Source of the DNA: Mauremys mutica
Taxonomy: Eukaryota > Chordata > Testudines > Geoemydidae
NCBI RefSeq assembly: GCF_020497125.1
Contig: NC_059084.1
Location: 39,998,399 to 40,062,398, forward strand
Direction of reading: 5' to 3'
DNA: 64,000 nucleotides
Below the pieces are notes generated by a model. That model had not been told where the DNA came from and ran no database searches. It was given only the letters and a program-made list of their open reading frames with translations. This document shows, piece after piece, positions 55,745 to 64,000 of the stretch. The number at the start of each line of letters is the position of its first letter. Position 1 is the stretch's first letter. Made by a program: the position numbers and the translations under genes.

Positions 55745-56614
55745 TGTCATAAATATAAAAGGAAGGGTAACAACCTTTTTTGTATGCAGTAATATAAACT
55801 CCCTCTTGGCCAGAGGTAAAGGATCACTTACCTATAAGGGGTTAATCAGTTCAATTAACCTAGTTGGCACCTGACCAGCAGGACCAATGGGGAAAGAAGA
55901 ATATTTCAAATCTGGGAGGGAGGGGGGAAGGTTTTGTTTGTGCTCTCTTTGCGTTCCTTCTTCAGACAAAGAGAGAGACCAAGCAGGTAATCCAGCTCCT
56001 ACTGAAATGATACATCTAAAATTACAGAAATTGTAAGTAATAGCAAGGAAATGCATTAGATTATCTTTTGTTTTAGCTTGTGAATTTTCCCTCTGCGAAG
56101 AGGGAGGTTTATTCCTGTTTTGTAACCTTGAAGTTGAGCATACAGGGGAATCCTCTGTGTTTAAAATCTTTTTATTACCCTGTAAAATTACCTTCCATCC
56201 TGATTTTACAGATGTGCTTCTTTTACCTTTTTTATATAATAAAGTTACCTTTTAATATAATAAAGTTCTTATTTTAAGAACTTGATTGTTTTTTATTCTC
56301 CTAAAAACCCAAGGGTCTTGTCTGCGCTCACCTTGTTAACCTATTTGGTCTGTACCTTATTCTCAAGCCTCTCCAGGAAAGAGGTTGAAGGGGTTTGGGG
56401 GATATTTTGGGTGGATAGGGCTCCAAGTGTCCCCTCCCTGAATGTTTGTTTAAATCACTTGGTGGTGGCAGCAATATTGTCCAAGGACAAGGAAAGGAAT
56501 TTGTACCTTGGGGAAGTTTTTAACCTAAGCTGGTGGAATATAAGCTTAGGGGGTCTTTTATGTGGGTGTCTACATCTGTACCCCAGAGTTCAGAGTGAGG
56601 AGAGAACCCTGACA
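55745..56614 (+). mobile_element. Solo LTR, TGTYATAA family, second copy
   Basis: Starts TGTCATAAATATAAAAGG and ends GAACCCTGACA. A perfect 5-bp duplication ACAGC flanks it (55740-55744, 56615-56619). Same family as 6391-7235. It carries two TATAATAAAGTT stretches near 56235-56270 that may hold the poly(A) signal. Confidence 0.88.
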
Positions 56615-56619
56615 ACAGC

Positions 56620-59055
56620 ATCTTAGCTCCCATGTTAAACCCCAACACTTATATCCTGAAAAAAACAAGGAGACGAAAAGAGAGCTGACAAAAATGGTTA
56701 CTTTTTTTTAACTTATTTTGTGTAGTGTAGCTCTGTTTTTACCAAGAAGCAGTGAAACATCACTAACAGACTCTGCAGATAGTCTTTGCCTCTGCAGTGG
56801 GTGGTAAAAAGCACGATCAGATACAGGGACTGTGGGGTAATTAATAAGAATAGGGCTTTTTAACATCTTATCCATAGAAATGCTAGCTAATGAAGTCACA
56901 TCTTTTCCTCAAATGGCACAGGTCTATACTTTGGTGTTGAAGTTCATTGTTTCTAACCCTTGTAAAGCAGTGAATCCGTGTCTGTCCTCTTCTCCACAAA
57001 GTGATTTGGGACTTACAGATACATGAGCACTGTAAGTCTGGAGTATAAATAAACATCAAAGTGCACCCAGAAATCCTCTCTCTCTTAGCCCAGGAACCCT
57101 GAACCCCAGCCTTTCCTTTTCTAATCAGTGAGTCCCACTCCTCACCCATAGCCAGGAACACAACCCTGGACTCCTGACACTCCCATTCTCCCAACACACA
57201 CTTTAACCATTCAACCAGATTTCTCTCTCAAAGCCAGGAATAAAACCCAGGAATACTTACATTAAGCCTCTGATGTCTATCTAACAAATCACTACAAATA
57301 CTGGAAGTTCTTTGCCAGAGACACTGTTGTGAAATCAATTGGTATCAGGCACCTAGATGCTTTTGAAACACCACTAGGGGCCTGAATACCTTTATAAATC
57401 TGGTCCTTTGGCACCTAAGTCCCAGATGTCGGCACTAGAGTGACCCACACACCCCATTCTCTGCTGCTGCCAAACTCTGCAGGTGCCTCGACTTGCTTGG
57501 TGGCTTTGTTTTCATTATAAGAGCTCCCTCAGTGCCTACATTTTAGGCCTCAGGCCCCCTCAGGCCCAGTGTGATTCTCAAACAAGGTGAAGATAGGTGG
57601 GAGGGAGAGCTGATGTTACCCTTTAGCCCAGGGGACTCACTGGGGATGCAGGAGACCCCAGTTCATTTCCCCATCTGCCTGGCAAAGTATTTGAAGTGGG
57701 GTTTCCCAGCTCCATGCCCAATCCTCTGGGCTTTACAGAGTCATTCACAGTCTCTCTCTGGGCCCATGGAAATTTAATCATTTGTAAACAATGAAACAGC
57801 TTCACCAGGAGAATGAAAGGAACCCACCACAGAATATCCCCAAGAGCAGTCACTGGGGCCCTCACCAGAGCCATGAGACACCCCTGTGCAGAGCTGATCC
57901 CATCAGGAAGGGGGCACTTGAACCAGGATCCCCCATATCCTGGGTGAGTACGCTAGCTACTGGGCTAAAGAGGAGAGATATCTGCCTGCTCTCCTAGGGG
58001 GTATTCTGGGTGGAGTCAGGCAGGCTCTGAGCACAGCTACGGCATTGGACCCACTGATGAAACAGGCAGGGGAATCACTACCTTCAGCTGGCTGGAGGAC
58101 CACCCTGCAGCTTAGGTATAAGAAGGTCACCAGGGTGCCTGCCTGAGGCAGCAGGGCACATGTCCAGAGGCAAAAACACAGGCACCTCGGTAACTGAACA
58201 GCAAACAATTAGGTGCTGAGTGAGTTTAGGCACCTACAGGATTATGTGGCAGCTTAGCAGGGTTTTGTGGATCACAGTGATGCCTCAATCTGGGCTTTAA
58301 AGACCTAAGTCCCTTTGTGGATGTGGGCTCAGGAGTTACTCCATGTGAGTTAGTCTGGCAGAATCTGGCCTTAGTCTCATAAACTGACTCCCCCTTAAAG
58401 GATGTAATTCACCCATACATGGCCCCCTACACCACCTCTGTCCTTCTTAAGCCCTTAACACAGAACTTAGCTGGAGCTTAGATTGTTCAAATAGTCTTTC
58501 CCAGAGTCCTGCTACTGTGGGGCAAGTTGTTCTTAGAAAGCCAAGGCCGACATTCTGGGCACACACCAGGTCCCCCTTTAATGGAGCCTTAGCCAAACTT
58601 TCACACTACCGACTTTCACACAATAGCTTTCCTTCTGGCCTCGGCCAGTCAGGAGCAGCCTGGACTCAAATCTGAGAAGAAATTCTCTCCACACTTCCAA
58701 CTCATCAGTGAGTGACACAGGCCGGCTCCCGAACAGCAGCCAGCATGGAAGTTAGTGCCATGCTGGGTGCACTCTGCAGTTCACTGTCCTGTCTCCAGCA
58801 GTGGTCAGCAGCTGAGGAAGGTGAAAGAGCACCTGCAATGGGACGTTATGTAATGATCAGTCCCCCACATCTGCGGGTTGGTTTAAGCCTTGATGCATGG
58901 TGGTTTTAAGATTAAGCCCGTGCTTCAATTACACTGCTTACAATAAAGGAAAGATCTCAGTCTGGATCTAGCTGATTTTCTTTACAGGGTAACAAGAACA
59001 TTATTCATGGTAGCTACCACAGAAGGGTGATCCACAGGTTCAGGTTCTGGTTTAA
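56620..59055. other. Intergenic with old dispersed repeats, no gene
   Basis: No gene supported. Repeat traces: GCCAGGAA-ACCC-GGA stretches at 57080-57255 and a GGATCCCCCATATCCTGGGT stretch at about 57926, which resemble tRNA-like SINE heads in reverse; GGCACCTAAGTCCCAG (57410) and AAGACCTAAGTCCCTTTGTGG (58300), shared with 19330-19375 and 20640, an unclassified family. Confidence 0.35.
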
Positions 59056-59059
59056 GATT

Positions 59060-59235
59060 TAGGAGACTTGAGCTCAAATCTCTGCTCTGCTGCAGACTTC
59101 CTATGTGACCTCTGGCAAGTCATTTATTCTCTGTGTGCCTCAGTTCCCCATCTGTAAATTGGGATGATAGCACTGCCCTACCTCACAGGGGTGTGCTGTG
59201 AATAACTATATTAATAATAGTGAAGTGCTCTGATC
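59060..59235 (+). mobile_element. MIR-like CORE-SINE
   Basis: Reads CTGCTGCAGACTTCCTATGTGACC ... GGCAAGTCATTTATTCTCTGTGTGCCTCAGTTCCCCATCTGTAAATTGGGATGATAGCACTGCC ... GTGAAGTGCTCTGATCC, matching MIR block order better than the copy at 7715. Confidence 0.75.
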
Positions 59236-59783
59236 CTATGGTAAGAGGGAGGGAGGCAGATAGTGTCTATGCTAGACAGAAAGAAGCCAAATCTAACATT
59301 CACTGTCCATTCCCCAGAACACATTCACTGTCATAATGTATACTTTTCAGCAGACATAACGTGTCAGTTATTCAACTGGTATAACTGGTGTGGTGTCATT
59401 GACTTCACTGGATCTGCAGTGATTTACATTATCTGGGGATCTACAGATGAATCAATAAAGAAATAAGGCAAAGTGTATAGATCTTATGCATTGTAAAGTG
59501 CTCATTCATTACTGATCCAGCACACTGTTAGCTTGTTAAACAGGAGGTACATTTCCCAGATGTAACAAACATATTTAAATTCCCCAGAAACAATTACACT
59601 ATGTGACATAAACTATATACTATGACTCTATGTAAATTTGATCCACTCGCACTGACTTTTCAGGATAAGTGTACGTGATGATTTTACTTACTATGTGAGA
59701 CAGAGAGAGAAAGAAAGGAATGTAGAAGGTAAAGAGAGTGAACAAGCAAATGAGAGAGAGAGTGTGTGATGGGCATGTATGGG
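59236..59783. other. Intergenic, no gene seen
   Basis: No feature supported. A purine-rich stretch (GAGAGAAAGAAAGG) lies at 59700-59760 just before the GATA array. Confidence 0.4.

Positions 59784-59858
<75 letters not shown>
59784..59858 (+). repeat. (GATA)n microsatellite
   Basis: About 18 perfect GATA units, the longest simple array in the window. The minus-strand ORF with repeated ILSIYLSIYLS comes from it and is not a gene. Confidence 0.97.
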
Positions 59859-60927
59859 TTGTATAACCCAAACCCTAATTTTCAGGAAAATTGAAGATCA
59901 AAGACTGGAAAGCCTACGACATAAACAAGGTATCTTTTGCACTCACATAGCAATGGAAAGATTATTACAGATGGATAGCACAGGCAAGAAAGAACAAACT
60001 ATGTTGCGTTTCCACTGACTTCAGCAACCTTCGGATCATGTCCTAAGTGAGATGTCTTGGCTGACTATCTATCTGATTCACCATGGCTGAGACAAGGTAG
60101 TCAAAACATAAAAAACTGGTTGGTTTTATCACACTATCCTTTGTGCCGACTAATCCCTCCATGTTTTGCAGTGCTGGACTGTGATACCAAGTATAACAAA
60201 AGTCAAGAGATATCACAAAGAGAGGATTGACTTTTTTGGTGAATAGACATTTTAAAAATTTGGTAAATAAACTGGGTTGGTTCCTTAGTTGGTGCCTAGA
60301 AACTTTTGTCATGTTTTCGAATATATACTTGCACATAATTGAGAACAAAGTGTGTGGAAAATGTTAACATTCCAATTTTGTTGTGTCTTATATATATTTT
60401 ATATTGGTGTAGATCACTACACAAGGGCAAGGCAGTGTAATATCTGGCCCATTCATTTGTAGAGAAAAATCTAGTATGAGACTGGTTTCTCTGAACCATA
60501 TCAAATGCTTATTCTGTTACAGACAATGAGAGTTCTGCTGTTGGTGTCAATAGCACCATATAGCCCATGCTCCTAGAAAGTCTTTATTCTAGGACAACTC
60601 AAAAGCATGTGTTTAAAACAGCCAGTTGCCACCATCAGCATGAGTGGTAATAGCTGGATCTGGCCAAAAAATGGCAGTTGTTTTTCCACAGGAAATTTTG
60701 CTTAATTTTTTTTGAAGAATTATTTGTTTTGTTTTCAGTTTCAAGAAAACAAAACAAACAATTCTTCAGATTTGCTTATTATTAGTTTTTACTCAGAAAA
60801 GCAAACTCAACCTCTGAAAAAAGTTTGGGTTTAGAAATCTGAAAACTAAATACTTGAATGAAAAAAGTCACATTTTTAATGTTTTTTGTAGTTTAAATGC
60901 TGAAATATATCATGTTATTGTTTTAGA

Positions 60928-60966
<39 letters not shown>
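60928..60966 (+). repeat. (TCTA)n microsatellite
   Basis: About nine perfect units, inverse in strand sense to the GATA array 1.1 kb upstream. Confidence 0.95.
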
Positions 60967-61507
60967 GGATTTCCACTGAAAAATGGAAAATGTTGAATGA
61001 AAAAAATATTTTCCCTATGGAATCACTACACCATCGCATTAAATGAGTAGCCTGCTTATCAGAGATGATCAGCATTTTGAACTCCTGTTGATGTTGAATC
61101 TGGGAGGGCTTAGCATCTCTGAAGTTCAGGCCAATTACAGAGTTGCCGACATATGGTTTTCAATGCCTAACATTAGCCAGCCAAGTTTAAAAGTTTTAGC
61201 CAACATTTCCTCTATCCCTGTGTAGAGAGGATTTGTTTTCATTCACCAATTTACACACACACACTCATACATGTGCAATATTAGATTACTCTCGCACAAA
61301 CACATTCTGCTGTGTACCAGTTAAGACTGCTATTTTTAATTCACCCATACCTGTATAATTAAAAATGTTATTCCATCCAATGTTCATTCCATTCCATTCA
61401 TGACTCAGTGGGTCTGGGATTGGTTTTTGTTTGTTTGTTTTTTGTTTGTTCATTTGTTTTTGTTTTTTTCAGGAAAATTTGCACTTTGTACTACTGATCC
61501 ATTTCTC

Positions 61508-61560
<53 letters not shown>

Positions 61561-61564
61561 ATCT
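61508..61564 (+). repeat. (TCTA)n microsatellite upstream of OR
   Basis: About 13 units ending 91 bases before the OR start codon and just before its presumed splice acceptor. Confidence 0.95.
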
Positions 61565-61654
61565 GCAAAATAAAATTCTATTTATTTTGTTTGTTTGTAA
61601 CTTTTTACATATTTTTCTACTCTTACAGGTCAAAATTTTGCTGAATAAGTGTCA

Positions 61655-62598
61655 ATGGAGAACAAAACGTCTATCAAGTATTTTGTTCTCTCGGGTGTTT
61701 CCAATGATCCACAGCTCCAGACTTTCCTCTTCCTGGTGTTTTTAGTTATTTACCTAATAACCCTGCTAGGGAACATGCTGATTATGCTGGTTATAAAGAC
61801 TGATCCTCACCTTCACTCCCCCATGTATTTTTCCTATTCCATTTATCCTTCCTTGATGTCTGCTATTCCTCAGTCACTCTCCCTAACATGCTGAAGATCT
61901 TCATAACAGATAAGACCACAATTTCTTTCAATGGCTGCATTGCCCAGATGTGCTTCATTCTTCTGACAGGCTGCACTGAAATTTTCATGCTCTCAGCGAT
62001 GGCTTACGACCGATATGCTGCCATATGTCACCCACTGCATTATGCAACAACTATGAATATACAATTTTGCAGTCAATTGGTGGGTGGTGCCTGGTCAATT
62101 AGCTTATTTTATTCACTGGTAAACACTGTTCCTGTGTCATATTTACACTTCTGTGGGCCAAATCATGTCAGTGGTTTCAGTTGTGAGTTCCCTTCTCTGT
62201 TAGATTTGTCCTGCATGAAGACCCTCCTCAATGAAAAGTGGTTTATCACTTCTGCAGCAATTTTAGGATTGATTGCATTCCCCCCCCCTACTGTGATCTC
62301 CTACATCCACATCATCTCCACCACCTTGAGAATACGTTCCGTGGAGGGCAGGCGTAAAGCCTTCTCCACCTGCAGCTCCCACCTCATCGTTGTGACCTTA
62401 TACTATGGGACTGCTTTATTTAGATACTTGAGACCCAACTCAGCCTCCTCAGTTGTTCTAGACAGGATGTTATCCATCCAGTACGGCATCTTAACCCCCA
62501 TGTTAAACCCCGTCATCTACAGCCTGAAAAATAAGGAGGTGAAAGCAGCTCTGAGGAGAATATTGGGAGGGAAATCTCATATTTGTCATGTAATATAA
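61655..62598 (+). pseudogene. Olfactory receptor (class II), one-base frameshift
   Basis: Starts at ATG 61655 (MENKTS; N-glycosylation site N3-K-T). The first frame gives TM1 with GNMLIM and DPHLHSPMYF. At a run of five T (61828-61832) the frame is lost: one base fewer than the family pattern requires. The second frame, 61888-62598, carries the rest: NGCIAQMCF, MAYDRYAAICHPLHY, an altered second loop (GFSCEFPSLLDLSC), RRKAFSTCSSHLIVVTLYYG, PMLNPVIYSLKNKEVK, and a TAA at 62596. The DRY box has Ala where Val is usual. A pyrimidine tract and AG (ending 61628) give a likely splice acceptor. The subfamily differs from the two OR13-like loci and is not assigned. A single homopolymer error in assembly could fake the shift. 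Confidence 0.85.
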
Positions 62599-62890
62599 AT
62601 CCATTCAATTAAATGTTTCATTCAACTGCCCATTCAACTAATCTCAATGTTTAAAATGAACCGGGAATGTTTTCTCTTGTATTGTTATCCTTTGCTTGAT
62701 TTTCAACAACCGGCAGATGAGGCTTTTCAAAAGTGTCTTATGGAGTTTGGGGCCAAATTCCCATCGGAAAAAATGGGTGTTTAAACCCATTAGAAATGTT
62801 TGAAAGTCTCACCTTTAGTGTGTTAATATATTTTAATTAAACCAGATTTTTGTTAGATTTTTGCATAAAGGAAATATGAACCAGTAGGTA
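62599..62890. other. 3' flank of OR, no gene
   Basis: A/T-rich. No clear poly(A) signal of type AATAAA before 62890, and nothing else supported. Confidence 0.35.
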
Positions 62891-63303
62891 CAGTAGAACC
62901 TCAGGGTAATGAAAACCAGATTTACAAACTGACCAGTCAACCACACACCTCATTTAGAACTGGAAGTACACAATCAGGCAGCAGCAGAGACAAAAACAAA
63001 AAGGAAATACTGTACAGTATAGTACTGTATTAAAAGTGAACTACTAAAAAAATAAAAGGAAAGTTTGAAAAAAAAAAGATTTGACAAGATAAAGAAACTG
63101 TTTCCGTGCTTCTTTCATTTAAATTAAGATGGTTAAAAGTAGCATTTTTCTTTTGCATAGTAAAGTTTCAAAACTTTATTAAGCCAAGGTCTAGTGGTTA
63201 AGTTTTGAAAGAACAACTATAGTGTTTTGTTCAGACTTATGAACATTTCAGAGTCACGAATAACCTCCATTCCTGAGGTGTTTGCAACTCTGTGGTTCTA
63301 CTG
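62891..63303. mobile_element. Tc1/mariner (pogo/Tigger-like) MITE, 413 bp
   Basis: The ends are CAGTAGAACCTCAGGGT and, in reverse complement, CAGTAGAACCACAGAGTT. TA dinucleotides at 62889-62890 and 63304-63305 match the TA target of this superfamily. The interior is A/T-rich without an ORF, with GTACAGTATAGTACTGTA-type short palindromes near 63012-63030. Confidence 0.85.
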
Positions 63304-63305
63304 TA

Positions 63306-63932
63306 TAATAAAGTTCTCTGAACCTTACTAGCTGTGAAATGATCCTCACCAAGGGTGGTTCTTTTCTCCTCTTTGTGAGGAAATTGTTGCCCAGGGGGAT
63401 GGAAGTCAAGACTCCTGGGCCACATTCCCAGCCCTAGGAGGGGAGAGGAGTCTAGTGGGTTAGTTCAGAGCAGGATGGGGCTCAGGACTCCTGGCTTCTA
63501 TTCCCTGCTTTGGAAGGGGAGCTTGGCTGGAAGAGGGAGGATTTATATTGATATCACATTATGGAATTAATAAAATAGCTCAATCTACAGGATACACCAA
63601 TCCAGGGCATGACATTAGTGAAAGAACATGAAACACTTGGATCAAATGGTAATTTTTTTTAAATCCAATTTTGGTACTCTATTCACTTATAGCAGGCTAA
63701 ATCAGGAGTAACTCTATGGGAATCAATAGGTCTGATTCGCCTCTCACTTACACTGGTGTAAACCAGGAATATTTCTTTTTTCTAAAGCCAGCAAGTTCGG
63801 TTCTCTGCTTAGCCATGGGTAAATCAGGAGTACCTCTTTTGCAGTCAATGGGCCTGATTCTTCTCTGACTCACTCTGGTGTTCTGACATTTGCGAATGAG
63901 GAGTCTTCTAGCATCTGGCAGAACTTCTCTGA
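63306..63932. other. Intergenic, tRNA-like SINE trace
   Basis: No gene. At 63440-63520 the stretch GTCTAGTGGGTTAGTTCAGAGCAGG ... GACTCCTGGCTTCTATTCCC looks like a tRNA-derived SINE head with A and B boxes, too short and diverged to place. Confidence 0.35.
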
Positions 63933-64000
63933 GACCTTGTCTACCGTAAAGGGGAAAGTCGATCTAAGCTGCGCAGTTTGAGTTAAGTGAATAGTGTAAC
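63933..64000. mobile_element. Start of the palindromic MITE family, cut by window end
   Basis: TTGTCTACCGTAAAGGGGAAAGTCGATCTAAGCTGCGCAG ... TGAATAGTGTAAC aligns with 26601-26660 (GGTCTACACTAAGGGGG... TGAATAACGTAGC). It is the second copy of the MITE nested at 26598-26889. Confidence 0.65.

Noticed and set aside
59620..59871. ORF with repeated ILSIYLSIYLS
   Set aside because: Translation of the GATA microsatellite, not a gene.
1..64000. Bacterial or phage operon, CRISPR array or biosynthetic cluster
   Set aside because: All recognisable genes are vertebrate odorant receptors or eukaryotic mobile elements; no ribosome-binding sites, operons or spacer arrays.

Overview
This window is vertebrate nuclear DNA, most likely from a turtle, probably a hidden-necked (cryptodiran) turtle. 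No bacterial or phage gene organisation is present. The host assignment rests on the repeat families: two copies of a tRNA-derived SINE with a CR1-type tail (5126-5312, 39354-39530), several 5'-truncated CR1 LINEs ending in the TTCTTATG-type octamer, a Penelope-like element and loose copies of its 3' tail, PIF/Harbinger elements, hAT elements, and Gypsy and ERV LTR elements. The host genes are three class II olfactory receptor (OR) loci, all on the + strand.

Layout. 1-3882: a PIF/Harbinger DNA transposon whose left end lies outside the window. It has an intact 423-residue transposase, a Myb/SANT-partner tail ORF and a small unknown ORF. 3883-5855: a decayed second Harbinger transposase split by a SINE. 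6391-7235: a solo LTR. 7236-13409: mostly unique DNA with an old MIR-like SINE and a diverged minisatellite. 13410-20170 and 36433-42653: two copies of one segmental duplication, each carrying an OR. The first OR is broken and the second is intact. Each copy has its own later insertions, so empty sites can be read from the partner. 24508-30958: a 6.45-kb hAT element with perfect 8-bp target duplications. Its transposase exon is split by a solo LTR, which itself holds a palindromic MITE. 30967-32225: Harbinger Myb/SANT remnants. 34277-36434: two CR1 copies head to tail. 42654-46353: a 5'-truncated Gypsy element with integrase ahead of reverse transcriptase (Gmr1-like order). 46656-55346: a Penelope-like element interrupted by a class I ERV (tRNA-Pro primer site). 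55745-56614: a second solo LTR of the 6391 family. 59784-61564: three GATA/TATC arrays. 61655-62598: a third OR with a one-base frameshift. 62891-63303: a pogo/Tigger-like MITE.

How it fits together: this is a gene-poor OR cluster acting as a sink for transposons. Only the OR at 38425-39360 looks able to encode a working host protein. Its stop codon lies inside a SINE insertion. The Harbinger transposase at 2229-3500 is the only mobile-element enzyme that reads as intact. The most unusual structure is the ERV at 47049-53828. It is flanked by two apparently identical 308-bp copies of the Penelope target instead of a 4-6 bp duplication, and its left LTR is preceded by a polypurine tract that belongs before a right LTR.
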